A DNA stretch of 64,000 nt from JAFGNV01 sp964612485 (GCA_964612485.1 CAZTFF010000006.1:78077-142076); one strand, 5' to 3'. Shown: positions 16,787-26,165, numbered from the stretch's first letter. The notes: generated by a model from the letters alone, not told the origin. Numbers and translations: made by a program.

Positions 16787-17686
16787 ATGAGCCAAAAAAA
16801 TCAGGAGCGCAAGCCGATGAGGTCGATACTTTTCACGGTGATAATTTTTTTGATGGTTATCGCCGTGGCCTTGGTCGCAGGGTATTATCTGGCCGAGACT
16901 TTAGCGCCCCCCCCAAAAATTGCGGTGCTGGAAGTTGATACCCAGGTAACCAACTTACTCTCTCAAATTACCGAACGACAGATCAACTACGCGCTCAACG
17001 CCCCCGATATCAAAGGCGTGGTGTTAGCCATCAACAGCCCCGGCGGCGGCGCGTCGGCGGGGCACGACATTTACTTTCAAATCCTCAAACTCAGAGAAAA
17101 GAAACCGGTGGTCGCCAGCGTAGACATTGGCGCCTTTAGCGCCGCCTACCAGATTGCCGTGGCTTCCAACGAGATTTACGCCAAACCGGCCTCGTTTGTG
17201 GGCAATGTAGGCGTCATTATGGGGTCGCCCCAGCCGGAGCAATTGAGCGAAAACGTGATCACCACCGGGCCGTTCAAGAGCACGGGCGGCAGCGCCACCA
17301 GCGTGCTGCAAAAACAAAACTTGCTCTATTATGATTTTAGAGACACGGTGGTGGCCGAACGCTCCGCTTCGCCCAACCCGCTGAAAATGACACCCGAAGA
17401 ATTGGCAACCGGCGAAATTTGGGTAGGCATCGAAGCGATGGATTACGGCCTCATCGACAATATCGGCTCCAAACTGGACGCCGCCGATGCCGCGGCTGAA
17501 ATGGCCGGGGTCCGCAATTACAAACTGGTCAACCTGCGCGACGAATACCTGGCCTCCCTGGAAGACACCGCACTCACTTCGGCGGAAGAGATGTTTGAGG
17601 CGCTGGAAAAGCAGCCGGAGCTTGACCTCAGCAGCGCCGAACACGAGTGGCCCACCTTTTATCAACTCTATATCCCGCTGGAGTAA
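16787..17686 (+). CDS. S49 signal peptide peptidase (SppA)-like protease
   Basis: A 299-residue membrane protease. One N-terminal span (residues 12-37) is followed by the ClpP-like S49 fold: 'GVVLAINSPGGGASAGHDIY' (77-96), the nucleophile region 'GAFSAAYQIA' with probable Ser118, and the probable general base Lys164 in 'GPFKSTGG'. SppA enzymes degrade signal-peptide remnants and membrane peptides with a Ser-Lys dyad. The nucleophile context is GAFSAA rather than the common AASGGY, so it is a divergent member. The start follows AAGGAG. The next gene is 6 bp away, probably one transcript. Confidence 0.85.
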   Translation: MSQKNQERKPMRSILFTVIIFLMVIAVALVAGYYLAETLAPPPKIAVLEVDTQVTNLLSQITERQINYALNAPDIKGVVLAINSPGGGASAGHDIYFQILKLREKKPVVASVDIGAFSAAYQIAVASNEIYAKPASFVGNVGVIMGSPQPEQLSENVITTGPFKSTGGSATSVLQKQNLLYYDFRDTVVAERSASPNPLKMTPEELATGEIWVGIEAMDYGLIDNIGSKLDAADAAAEMAGVRNYKLVNLRDEYLASLEDTALTSAEEMFEALEKQPELDLSSAEHEWPTFYQLYIPLE

Positions 17687-17692
17687 ATCATA

Positions 17693-20026
17693 ATGCGAAA
17701 AATAACCTGGATTATCCTGGCAGTTGTGGCGGTGCTGGCCCTGTTTGGCTTTGTCATTGGCCGCTTCATCTACTACGGCACCGGCAGCGCCGGCGCTTAC
17801 TCCCCGCCCGACCGCCCCCGCGCAACCGTGCAAGTGGAAGCAGCTCCAATGTCGGCCCGGCTGCAAGCCGTAGACAATCCCGTAGATAGCCGGGGCGTAC
17901 TGGTAATTGATTACGCCCACAACAACGCCCTGTTTGTTGAAGAATTGAACGTGCTGCTTTCCAAGGTGGTGGACCGGGGGTACAGCTATGAAATTCTCGC
18001 CAGAAGTAGCAGCGATGACGAGGAAAACGGGAACGGCAACGGCCTGGCCGCTAAACTTCGCTACGCCCAGGCGCTGCTGCTGCCCCTGCCCCGGAGCGAT
18101 TACAGCCCGGAAGAGATCACCGAAATCAAACGTTTTGTGGACAAAGGCGGGCGGGTGCTGATGATCAGCGATCCCACCCGCACCCTGGCCGTTGAACCTA
18201 TTAATAGTATTGCCGGCGCTTTCGACATTATCTACGCCAACGATTATCTCTACAGCCTGGAAAGCAACGACAACAACTATCGAAATGTGGTTTACACTAA
18301 CTTTGCCGATAGCCCGCTCACCCAGGGGCTGGATGAGGAGAGCAAGATCATCTTCTACTCCGGCAACTCGGTGTACGCGCCGGATCAGGAGATTATTCTG
18401 GCCGATGACGTAACGTACTCCTCCACCAGCGAAGGCGGGCGCAACCTGGCCGCCGCCGCCCTCACCAGCGATGACAAAGTGCTGGCGCTGGGCGATCTCA
18501 CCTTTTTTGGCGAACCCTACAGCAACGCCGAAAACAACGAGATGTTCATCAACAACATCGCCGACTTTTTGGCCCGCGATGAACGCAGCTACGATTTCAA
18601 AGATTTCCCGTACCTCTTCAACCCCACCATAGACATTGTGTACGACAACGCGCTGGTTTTCAACAGCCAATTTGACGACTCCGTCCGGCTCAAAGAAACC
18701 CTGGAAGCACAGGATTTCACCGTCAACTTTGTTGATGAAATTGGCAGTGAAAACGATGTGATCTTTGTGGGGCGGTATGAAGACACTGCCGTGGTGCAAG
18801 AATATTTGGATGCCGCCGGGATCACCATTTTTGAGGCCGACGAAAAAACAGAGGAAGAAGAATTGCTGGTTGATGATGAAGCCGAAGCCGATGAGAACCG
18901 GCTGGCGCTGATCAACGACGAACCGTTTGATGAAGAAGCCAGCTTTGTTGAAGGCCGCATTCAGATCGAAGGTATTGGCGAGTTGGAAAAAGGCGGTTCC
19001 ACGCTCTTCCACTTACACGAAGACGGTGATCGCAACATTCTTATCATTCTTTCTGCCAATTCCGACACCAATGCCGACGCCTTTGACCTGTTGATCGATC
19101 AGGAATTCACCGATTGTATGGTCAATCCTACCACCGCCATATGCCAGACCGAAGAACCGGGTGACCGGCTCCCGCCCAGCCTGCGCAGCTTCAGAATCGA
19201 CAACATTCTGATTGTGTCCGACAACAGCGGGCGAAAGCGAGACGATGCCCAAACCAGCGTGTTGGAATACTTCAACGTGCTCAGCGATACCTATAGAGTT
19301 GACACCCTCAGCACGCTGGAGGAAGGCTACCCCGAACTGGAAGAAATGCTGGAATACGATGCCATTGTCTGGACCACGGGCGATTATTGGGACGACAGCG
19401 TTGGGGCAGAAGGCGCGGAATTGCTAACCAAATATGTGGAACTTGGCGGCAACCTGATCCTGTCCGGCGCCTCCATTGCCTTTGATTGGGAACACACCGA
19501 TTTTCTGGCGAACGTGGTTCACGCCCAATACCACAGTTTTGGAGAACAAACTGATTTACAAGTTGCCCTGCCCAATCACCCCCTCAGCAAAGACATCAAA
19601 CCCAACGACACCATCAGTTTTGAAGAATCGCCGTCCGGCGAACCGGTGATGAGCGACGTGGTCAGCAACATGCCCGATGCCAGGGTTATCTTCAACCGGG
19701 GATCGCAAAGTGAAGAAGCCGGCGCGGCCTCGGTGATTGCCTACGAAGATACCCGCGCCAAGATTGCCTACTTTGCCTTTCCCATCTACCTGCTGCCGGC
19801 GGAGGCCCAAACGCAGCTCATCAACAATACGGTAGATTGGTTCAGTAAAAAACCACTGCCCCTACCTAACGGCAGCGGTGCCCCGCTCCCATCCGAAGAA
19901 GACCCCCCCGCTGAAGACAAAGAAGCCGTACCGGAGGACGACACCGGCCAGAACGGCGAGGACGAAAACGGAAATGGAAATGGTAACGGCGACAACGGAG
20001 AAAATGGAAAAAACGGTAACGGATAA
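17693..20026 (+). CDS. Membrane-anchored protein with DUF4350/GldG-like domains
   Basis: A 777-residue protein with one N-terminal membrane anchor (residues 5-27) and a large outside domain. Two related segments look like class-I-glutaminase-like folds of the DUF4350/GldG type: first 'GVLVIDYAHNN' to 'KGGRVLMISDP' (about 68-165), then 'ILIVSDNSGRK' to 'LGGNLILSGAS' (about 503-597). No catalytic Cys is evident. Between them is a very acidic linker (about 380-412); the C-terminus is low-complexity Asn/Gly/Asp/Glu (about 745-777). It is paired with the S49 protease 6 bp upstream. Function unknown; the domain call is tentative. Confidence 0.6.
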   Translation: MRKITWIILAVVAVLALFGFVIGRFIYYGTGSAGAYSPPDRPRATVQVEAAPMSARLQAVDNPVDSRGVLVIDYAHNNALFVEELNVLLSKVVDRGYSYEILARSSSDDEENGNGNGLAAKLRYAQALLLPLPRSDYSPEEITEIKRFVDKGGRVLMISDPTRTLAVEPINSIAGAFDIIYANDYLYSLESNDNNYRNVVYTNFADSPLTQGLDEESKIIFYSGNSVYAPDQEIILADDVTYSSTSEGGRNLAAAALTSDDKVLALGDLTFFGEPYSNAENNEMFINNIADFLARDERSYDFKDFPYLFNPTIDIVYDNALVFNSQFDDSVRLKETLEAQDFTVNFVDEIGSENDVIFVGRYEDTAVVQEYLDAAGITIFEADEKTEEEELLVDDEAEADENRLALINDEPFDEEASFVEGRIQIEGIGELEKGGSTLFHLHEDGDRNILIILSANSDTNADAFDLLIDQEFTDCMVNPTTAICQTEEPGDRLPPSLRSFRIDNILIVSDNSGRKRDDAQTSVLEYFNVLSDTYRVDTLSTLEEGYPELEEMLEYDAIVWTTGDYWDDSVGAEGAELLTKYVELGGNLILSGASIAFDWEHTDFLANVVHAQYHSFGEQTDLQVALPNHPLSKDIKPNDTISFEESPSGEPVMSDVVSNMPDARVIFNRGSQSEEAGAASVIAYEDTRAKIAYFAFPIYLLPAEAQTQLINNTVDWFSKKPLPLPNGSGAPLPSEEDPPAEDKEAVPEDDTGQNGEDENGNGNGNGDNGENGKNGNG

Positions 20027-20077
20027 TCAGGCCAAAAAGAAGAAGGATTGAAAATATTGACTCCAACTGAGTAAGGA

Positions 20078-20114
20078 GTGACGAGTGAAAACGATTTTCA
20101 CTCGTCACTTCTTT
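20078..20114 (+). terminator. Intrinsic terminator after the protease pair
   Basis: A perfect 14-bp stem (20078-20091 with 20095-20108), 3-nt loop, then TTCTTT. It is 52 bp after the stop codon of the large membrane-anchored protein and 94 bp before the next gene. Confidence 0.75.
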
Positions 20115-20201
20115 AGAGCCTCAAGGTTGGCTTTAACTCAACTTAAAGATTCTATATTAAGCTTTATGATACCGTGGTTTTAGAGAAAAGGAGAAGAAGC
20201 C

Positions 20202-22073
20202 ATGAAAAGAAATCTACTGTTGGTATTTATGATTGCTGCCCTGGCTATGGTGGCCGCCCAATGCGGCGCGGTGGCTACCGAAGAACCGGCCCCCGCCGTG
20301 CAGCAAGAAGCGGCGGCTGAAGAAGAAGCAGCCGAGGAAGCTCCCGCCCAAGAAGAGGCTGAAGCCGACCAGGCAATGGAAGAAGAAACGGCTGCCGAGT
20401 CTAACGAAGAAATGACCGAAGAAGAAGCCGATGACCAGGAAGTGGTTAAGGAAGTTGTGGGAGAATCCCAGGCTTCCAAAGCCAAGGAAGTCAGAGGCGT
20501 AACCGTGACCAGTGATGAGGAAGTTGCCTCATTACGGGAACATTACGGCGGCGAATACCGTGACGTTTCTTCGTCCGATGCAGTGAGTTTTCATCCCTAC
20601 GCCACCACCGATACCGCCTCCAGCGGCTATCAGAGCCTGGTTTACGCCGGCGGCCTGCTGCGTCTGGATGAAAATACGCTGGAATACATTCCCAACATGG
20701 CCGAAAGTTACACCATCTCTGAAGACGGCCTGACCTTCACCTTTAAACTCCGCGAAGATATGAAATGGAGCGACGGCGAACCCATCACCGCGCACGATTT
20801 CAAGTGGACGTACGACCAATTCACCAAGCCGGAAAATGAGTTTCCCTATCTCTCCCAAATTGAATTTGTCACTTCTTATGAAGCGCTAGACGATTACACC
20901 ATCGAAGCAAAAATTGATGAGATTTACGCCCCGGCCTTGAGCCAGATTGCCAGTTTGGTAGACCCGCTGCCCAAACACATCTGGGAAGAGCTGGATTGGA
21001 ACGACCCTGAAACCAACCCCGAAATCACAAGTCCCAGCGTGGTTTCCGGCCCTTACAAACTGTTTGAATGGGAACGGGATCAGTTTGCCATTTTTGAGGC
21101 CAATGAAAATTACTGGTACCATGGCCGCCCCAATTTTGATCGCTACATCATCGAAATTGTGCCCGATAACGACATCGGCTACCAGCGCATGAAAAACGGC
21201 GAAAGCGACACCGGCCCCATCACCCCGGAAAACCTGGAAGAAGCCCGCCAACTGGATAACCTGACCGTGTACGAATGGTGGCCCGCCGCCGCCCGCTGGA
21301 GTTACGTGGGCCTGAATATGCGCGAAGGTTTCCCCACCCACGACATCAACGTGCGCCACGCTATCAACTACGCGCTGGATAAAGAATTGATCACGGATGA
21401 AGTGATGCTGGGCCAGGCCAAGCGCCTCTGCTCCACCCTGCCCGAAACCTCGTGGGCCTACAACCCCGACGTGGAATGTTACCCCTACGATCCCGACAAA
21501 GCCATTGAGTTGTTTGAAGCCGCCGGCTACACTTATCAGGATGGCAGCATGGTAGCTGAAAACGGCGAGCCGCTGACACTCACCATGATCTACGGCCCCA
21601 ACACCAGCCAGACCCTGGAATTGATCTCGCTGGCTATTCAGGATTACCTCTCTGAAGTGGGCGTGGAAGTTGAAATTCAAGCCATGGAATGGGCCAGTTT
21701 CCTGGAAGCCACCGACGCTGCCGAACCGGATTGGGATATGTACCTGGGCGCATGGCGCTCGCCCATTGAGCCGCACATTATGTGGACGCTCTGGGACGAG
21801 GATTTCATTCCGCAATTGAACGCCGTCTACTACATCAACAAAGATGTGGAAGCCCTGTTCGAAGAGGCCGGCAAAACCTACGACACCGACTTCCGCAAAG
21901 AAAAATATCAGGAAGTTCAAGAAATTCTGGCCGAAGAAGCGCCCTATGTCTTCCTGTTCTACAACAAAGTCTGGAGCGGGCAAAACAACCGCATCCAAGG
22001 CATCGAACCGACCGCTTTAGGCATCGGCTGGAACAGCGAAGATTGGTACATTGCGGAAGAGGCAATGGAATAG
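20202..22073 (+). CDS. ABC transporter substrate-binding lipoprotein, peptide/nickel (family 5)
   Basis: A 623-residue lipoprotein. The signal peptide ends in a lipobox with Cys21 ('MVAAQC'). It is followed by an Ala/Glu-rich spacer (about 25-95) and a DppA/OppA-type binding domain with 'TFTFKLREDMKWSDGEPITAHDF' features near 175-200 and 'RHAINYALDKELI'. Such proteins capture peptides, opines, sugars or metals outside the membrane. Two matching permeases follow at 22172 and 23216. The 98-bp gap to the first permease is filled by a perfect hairpin that may keep binding-protein mRNA in excess. The substrate is unknown. Confidence 0.92.
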   Translation: MKRNLLLVFMIAALAMVAAQCGAVATEEPAPAVQQEAAAEEEAAEEAPAQEEAEADQAMEEETAAESNEEMTEEEADDQEVVKEVVGESQASKAKEVRGVTVTSDEEVASLREHYGGEYRDVSSSDAVSFHPYATTDTASSGYQSLVYAGGLLRLDENTLEYIPNMAESYTISEDGLTFTFKLREDMKWSDGEPITAHDFKWTYDQFTKPENEFPYLSQIEFVTSYEALDDYTIEAKIDEIYAPALSQIASLVDPLPKHIWEELDWNDPETNPEITSPSVVSGPYKLFEWERDQFAIFEANENYWYHGRPNFDRYIIEIVPDNDIGYQRMKNGESDTGPITPENLEEARQLDNLTVYEWWPAAARWSYVGLNMREGFPTHDINVRHAINYALDKELITDEVMLGQAKRLCSTLPETSWAYNPDVECYPYDPDKAIELFEAAGYTYQDGSMVAENGEPLTLTMIYGPNTSQTLELISLAIQDYLSEVGVEVEIQAMEWASFLEATDAAEPDWDMYLGAWRSPIEPHIMWTLWDEDFIPQLNAVYYINKDVEALFEEAGKTYDTDFRKEKYQEVQEILAEEAPYVFLFYNKVWSGQNNRIQGIEPTALGIGWNSEDWYIAEEAME

Positions 22074-22094
22074 CAACCGTAGTTGAACAAAAAT

Positions 22095-22138
22095 TACGCA
22101 ATACGCAATACGGAAAAAATCGTATTGCGTATTGCGTA
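22095..22138. repeat. Perfect 18-bp inverted repeat made of 7-bp units
   Basis: The arms (22095-22112 and 22121-22138) are perfectly complementary around an 8-nt A-rich loop. Each arm is two and a half copies of a heptamer (TACGCAA / TTGCGTA). It lies between the binding-protein gene and the first permease and has no T-run, so mRNA stabilisation or partial termination is more likely than full termination. The 7-bp period matches repeats in purL and before purE. Confidence 0.8.
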
Positions 22139-22171
22139 GACCGAAAGATATAAATCAGGTAAAGAATTTCG

Positions 22172-23209
22172 ATGACCCGCTACATTGTCCGGCGTAGTAT
22201 TCAATCATTTTTTTTGATGATCGTGGCCACCATGATCGGTTTTACCGTGTATCAGATGGCGCCGGGCGGTCCCATCCAATTTTTGGATGACGATCCCCAG
22301 GCCACCGAGGCCGATACCAACCGGTTGGCGCGCTTGTACGGGCTGGATCGCTCTGTTCCGGTCCAGTATCTGGTCTGGCTAACGGGCGAAGATTGGCTGC
22401 CCAACACCGAAACGTGGCAAAGCGGGCGCTGCATGGCCGACCCGGAACGGTGCGGTCTGGGCATTATCCGGCTGGATTTTGGCCGATCCTTTTCCTACAA
22501 AGGCCGTGCCGCCCTGGACGTCATCACCGAACGCATCTGGGCCACCTTTCAACTCGGCTTTGCCAGCCTGGTGCTGAGTATTCTGGGCGGCGTGCCGCTG
22601 GGCATTCTGGCCGCGCTCAAACGGGGCAAATTGACCGACCACATCATCCGGGTTTCCACCGTACTCATCAACGCGGTTCCCCACTGGTGGCTGGGCCTGC
22701 TGCTGCTCATTCTTTTGGGCGGTTATTTGCGCCTGGTGCCGCTGGGCGGCATGCAAACCATTGGCGACGGCTCGCTGCTGGACCGGCTGCACCACCTGAT
22801 CTTACCGGCCACCGTGGGCGCCATTGGCGGCTGGATCAGCTTCTCCCGCATTTTGCGCTTTGAAATGCTGGAAGTACTGAACCAGGATTACGTGCGCACC
22901 GCCCGCGCCAAAGGATTGCAAGAACGGCTGGTGCTGTTCCGGCACGTGCTGCGCAACGCCCTGATGCCGTTTGTTACCGGCCTGAGCGGTATCTTTTTGC
23001 TGATCTTGTCCGGCTCGGTGCTGTTTGAACTGGTTTTTGCCTGGCCGGGCATGGGGCGGTTGTTCATCCAGGCCGTTAACGCCCGCGATTACCCGGTGAT
23101 GATGGCGCTCTTCGTGATTGGTTCCTTTTTAGGCATTTTGGGCATTTTGATGGTTGACATTCTATACAGCATTGTCGATCCGCGAGTCAAATACGATATT
23201 ACCAAGTAA
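22172..23209 (+). CDS. ABC importer permease, DppB-like
   Basis: A 345-residue membrane protein of the binding-protein-dependent transport (oligopeptide/dipeptide) family: N-terminal 'MTRYIVRRSIQSFFLMIVATMIGF' type span, a periplasmic loop containing a Cys pair (about residues 88-97, 'CMADPERC'), five further spans and the EAA-loop 'DYVRTARAKGL' near 239-249. It ends with 'DPRVKYDI', typical for DppB. It starts 98 bp after the binding protein and 6 bp before the DppC-like gene. Confidence 0.93.
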   Translation: MTRYIVRRSIQSFFLMIVATMIGFTVYQMAPGGPIQFLDDDPQATEADTNRLARLYGLDRSVPVQYLVWLTGEDWLPNTETWQSGRCMADPERCGLGIIRLDFGRSFSYKGRAALDVITERIWATFQLGFASLVLSILGGVPLGILAALKRGKLTDHIIRVSTVLINAVPHWWLGLLLLILLGGYLRLVPLGGMQTIGDGSLLDRLHHLILPATVGAIGGWISFSRILRFEMLEVLNQDYVRTARAKGLQERLVLFRHVLRNALMPFVTGLSGIFLLILSGSVLFELVFAWPGMGRLFIQAVNARDYPVMMALFVIGSFLGILGILMVDILYSIVDPRVKYDITK

Positions 23210-23215
23210 ACAACC

Positions 23216-24295
23216 ATGGCAGACACTTTATCGCTACCTCGAAAACAAACAAAAAATCAGGATCAGAATGTCGAAATACAGACCTACTGGCAGGCCGTGG
23301 GCCGGAAACTGCGCCGCGATAGAATTACGATGGCCGCCATTTTTCTGGGATTATTCATGGTCGCTATCACCCTGGCCGCGCCCTGGATCGGCAACAATAT
23401 TTTGGGCTTTGATCCCACCAACACCGATTTACGCAATCGCAAAGCCCCTCCCACCTGGTTTGAAGACGGCTGGGATGTGTTTCAAGATTTCAGCCGCACC
23501 TGCCAGGGCAGCGCTGGCTGCCAATGGTCTGCCTTGCCGGCCATTTTGCCCGAAATGACGTCCAGCGCGCTCGACGGCATTGGAGAATGCCTGCAAGCCG
23601 GCCCCGGCGAGTGCCACTGGCTGGGCACCGACACCGCCGGGCGCGACGTGCTGACCCGCGCCATTTACGGGGGGCGCATCTCGCTGCGCATTGGGGCTTA
23701 CGTGGCCTCGCTTTCTATTTTTTTGGGCATTGTGGTGGGGCTGATCAGCGGTTACTACGCCGCCACCCTGGTAGACGATATTGTCAACGCCGTAATTATG
23801 ACCCTGAGCAGTATTCCCCTTCTTTTCCTGCTGATTATCCTGGCCGGAACATTTCCCCTGTTTCGCAGCCCGGAGGGATTATCCTTTTTACTGGGCATCT
23901 TTGGCTGGATGGGTGTTTCGCGCCTGATTCGCGGCCAGATTTTCTCCATCCGGGAAAGAGAATACATCATCGCCAGCCGGGCCATCGGCTCGTCGATCTG
24001 GCGGATCATGTTCCGCCACATGCTGCCCAACGTGGCCTCCATCATCATTGTGGTGGCTATTTTTGATATTGCCGGCGCCATCATTGCCGAGGCCGGGCTG
24101 AGCTATTTGGGCGTGGGCATCGGCCCGCCCCATGCCAGTTGGGGCAATATGATGCAGGGATCGCTGGGCAACTTTACCGATGCGCCCTGGCTGGTGTTAA
24201 CCCCCGGCCTGTTCATTTTTCTCACCACCCTATCCATCTACCTGGTCGGCGACGGCCTGCGGGATGCGCTGGATCCATGGGTGAAACACGAGTAA
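23216..24295 (+). CDS. ABC importer permease, DppC-like
   Basis: A 359-residue partner permease. After an N-terminal cytoplasmic segment and first span there is a larger-than-usual extracytoplasmic part (about residues 60-140) with several Cys (for example 'CQGSAGCQW'), then 'HWLGTDTAGRDVL' and the EAA-loop 'EYIIASRAIGSS'. It ends 'GDGLRDALDPW', the normal DppC ending. A terminator follows 11 bp after the stop, so the DppD/DppF-type ATPases must be supplied from elsewhere. Confidence 0.93.
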   Translation: MADTLSLPRKQTKNQDQNVEIQTYWQAVGRKLRRDRITMAAIFLGLFMVAITLAAPWIGNNILGFDPTNTDLRNRKAPPTWFEDGWDVFQDFSRTCQGSAGCQWSALPAILPEMTSSALDGIGECLQAGPGECHWLGTDTAGRDVLTRAIYGGRISLRIGAYVASLSIFLGIVVGLISGYYAATLVDDIVNAVIMTLSSIPLLFLLIILAGTFPLFRSPEGLSFLLGIFGWMGVSRLIRGQIFSIREREYIIASRAIGSSIWRIMFRHMLPNVASIIIVVAIFDIAGAIIAEAGLSYLGVGIGPPHASWGNMMQGSLGNFTDAPWLVLTPGLFIFLTTLSIYLVGDGLRDALDPWVKHE

Positions 24296-24306
24296 GGCCG
24301 TCCAAG

Positions 24307-24330
24307 CCCTCCCCTGGCGGAGGGTTTTTT
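24307..24330 (+). terminator. Intrinsic terminator of the DppABC-like operon
   Basis: Stem CCCTCC (24307-24312) with GGAGGG (24319-24324), 6-nt loop, then six T (24325-24330) continuing T-rich. It directly follows the DppC-like stop codon. Confidence 0.85.
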
Positions 24331-24425
24331 ATTTTCCATAAATCCCACCCCACCTGAATCGACTCAAACCCCCAAGCGGTGTAAAATTGCCAAAATTTTT
24401 TAAATTAAAAACGGAGGAAACCACC

Positions 24426-25901
24426 ATGAGCAATGATTGTTTTCAAGAAATGGCCCATACCTTTGATGATGTTCTATTACTGCCCGGCTACTCCGATGTG
24501 CTGCCCGCCGAGGTGAACCTGCGCACCCGCCTCATCCGCGACATCTGGCTGAATATTCCCCTGGTGGCCGCCGCCATGGATACCGTCACCGAAGCCCGGT
24601 TAGCCATCGCCCTGGCTCGCGAAGGCGGGATTGGCGTTCTGCATCGCAATATGTCGATTGAAGACCAGGCCGCCCACGTGGACCGGGTCAAACGCTCCGA
24701 GGCCGGGATGATCACCAACCCCATCACCTTGCACCCCCACAACACCCTGGCCGAGGCCGAAGAATTGATGGGCCGTTACCACATTTCCGGCATCCCCATC
24801 ACCTCCCCCCAAGACAAAGGCAAATTGATTGGCATCCTCACCAACCGCGATGTGCGTTTTGCCAGCCATTGGGATGATCCCATCGCCGACTATATGACCG
24901 ACCAAAATCTGGTAACAGCCCCCATCGGTACCACCCTGGAAGAAGCCAAATGTATTTTGCAGGATAACAAAATTGAGAAACTACCGCTGGTGGATGATCG
25001 AGGCTATCTCAAAGGTCTCATCACCGTCAAAGACATCAGCAAAAAACGCGATTACCCGCTGGCCAATGCCGATGAACAGGGCCGTCTCCGCGTGGCCGCC
25101 GGCATTGGCGTGGGCCAGGATTACCAGGATCGGCTGGCTGCCCTGGTTGACGCGCAGGTTGATGTGGTGGTGGTGGATACCGCCCACGGGCACTCGCGCA
25201 AGGTGATCGAGGCCATTCACTGGATCCGCCAAACCTATCCCGTTCTGCCGGTGATCGGCGGCAATGTAGCCACCGCCGACGGCGTGCGGGCGCTCATCGA
25301 AGCCGGAGCCGAGGCGATCAAAGTTGGCGTAGGGGCCGGCTCTATCTGCACCACGCGGGTGGTGGCCGGCGTGGGCGTGCCCCAACTGACCGCGGTGATG
25401 GAATGCGTCAAGGCGGCCAACGAATACGAGGTGCCTATTATTGCCGACGGGGGCATCAAATACTCCGGCGATGCCGTCAAAGCGCTGGCTGGCGGCGCTG
25501 CCGCGGTGATGCTGGGCAGTTTGTTGGCCGGCGTTGAAGAATCGCCCGGCGAAATCGTAGTCTACGAAGGCCGATCTTACAAAGATTATCGCGGCATGGG
25601 CAGCCTGGGCGCGATGAGCCGTTTCAGCAAAGACCGGTACGGCACCGGCCAATCCGACAGCGGCAAAACCGTGCCCGAAGGCGTGGAAGGCCGCGTACCC
25701 TACAAAGGCAGCCTGTCTGATTTTGTGTACCAGTTTGTCGGCGGGATTCGATCCGGGATGGGGTATGTGGGCGCTCATAATCTGCAAGAACTAAGAAACA
25801 AGGCCAAATTTGCGCCTATCAGTAACGCCGGGTTGCTGGAAAGCCACCCACACAGCGTGGTTTTAACCAAAGAAGCGCCCAACTACAGCCCGCGCAAGTA
25901 A
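24426..25901 (+). CDS. guaB: Inosine-5'-monophosphate dehydrogenase
   Basis: A 491-residue enzyme converting IMP to XMP with NAD, the first committed step to GMP. It has a TIM barrel split by two CBS domains (about 95-205), catalytic Cys308 in 'GSICTT', the phosphate-binding 'ADGGIKYSGD' and the flap with 'YRGMGSLGAM'. The ATG at 24426 follows GGAGG (24413-24417); an upstream frame opening at 24387 lacks a site. It is followed by the separately promoted purL block, which makes the IMP it uses. Confidence 0.96.
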   Translation: MSNDCFQEMAHTFDDVLLLPGYSDVLPAEVNLRTRLIRDIWLNIPLVAAAMDTVTEARLAIALAREGGIGVLHRNMSIEDQAAHVDRVKRSEAGMITNPITLHPHNTLAEAEELMGRYHISGIPITSPQDKGKLIGILTNRDVRFASHWDDPIADYMTDQNLVTAPIGTTLEEAKCILQDNKIEKLPLVDDRGYLKGLITVKDISKKRDYPLANADEQGRLRVAAGIGVGQDYQDRLAALVDAQVDVVVVDTAHGHSRKVIEAIHWIRQTYPVLPVIGGNVATADGVRALIEAGAEAIKVGVGAGSICTTRVVAGVGVPQLTAVMECVKAANEYEVPIIADGGIKYSGDAVKALAGGAAAVMLGSLLAGVEESPGEIVVYEGRSYKDYRGMGSLGAMSRFSKDRYGTGQSDSGKTVPEGVEGRVPYKGSLSDFVYQFVGGIRSGMGYVGAHNLQELRNKAKFAPISNAGLLESHPHSVVLTKEAPNYSPRK

Positions 25902-25916
25902 AACCGAACGCGCTTT

Positions 25917-25944
25917 TTGACACACCGTATCCTTTGCATATAAT
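25917..25944 (+). promoter_or_regulatory. Strong promoter of the purL-N operon
   Basis: Full consensus TTGACA (25917-25922) and TATAAT (25939-25944) with a 16-bp spacer, 15 bp after the guaB stop. Expected start near 25951 gives a leader of about 295 nt to purL. Confidence 0.85.
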
Positions 25945-25950
25945 GAAACC

Positions 25951-26165
25951 AATCTGCACTATAACTCGCTTCACGCAATTCTGCTCATTTGTGGCCCCTA
26001 TCCATCTGTTTGAGGCGTAACGCGAGCGAATCATTTGAAAGATTAAATGAGTACCAGGTTGATTGCGCGTTTCAAAATAAATAAATCAACAATTTTTTTG
26101 ATACCTTCCACGTCTGGCGCGCAACAAACCTGGGCGCTTATATCATCGTACCTTGTGCCATTCCC
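25951..26165 (+). ncRNA. Structured 5' leader of purL (candidate riboswitch/attenuator domain)
   Basis: Between promoter and terminator the leader holds several nested pairings. One is a helix of CTCGC (25965-25969) with GCGAG (26022-26026), extended by ACGC/GCGT. Another is a small hairpin at 26031-26050. The longest is a 14-bp helix interrupted by one 2x2 internal loop: CCAGGTT-GA-TTGCGCG (26054-26069) with CGCGCAA-CA-AACCTGG (26118-26133). I recognise no known purine, ZTP, PRPP, glycine or T-box signature. A ligand-sensing role is inferred from the terminator that follows. Confidence 0.5.

Noticed and set aside
17024..19012. Long open frame of 662 codons on the minus strand opposite the protease and membrane-anchored protein genes
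   Set aside because: It is a shadow of GC-rich codon usage on the plus strand: low complexity (His/Gly/Gln/Phe-rich), no ribosome-binding site, and it spans two well-supported plus-strand genes.
26111..26140. CTGGCG and CCTGGGC resembling conserved bits of the ZTP (pfl) riboswitch before purL
   Set aside because: The other conserved parts and the required order and spacing are missing, and CCTGG is part of a longer local helix; so the leader was left unassigned.
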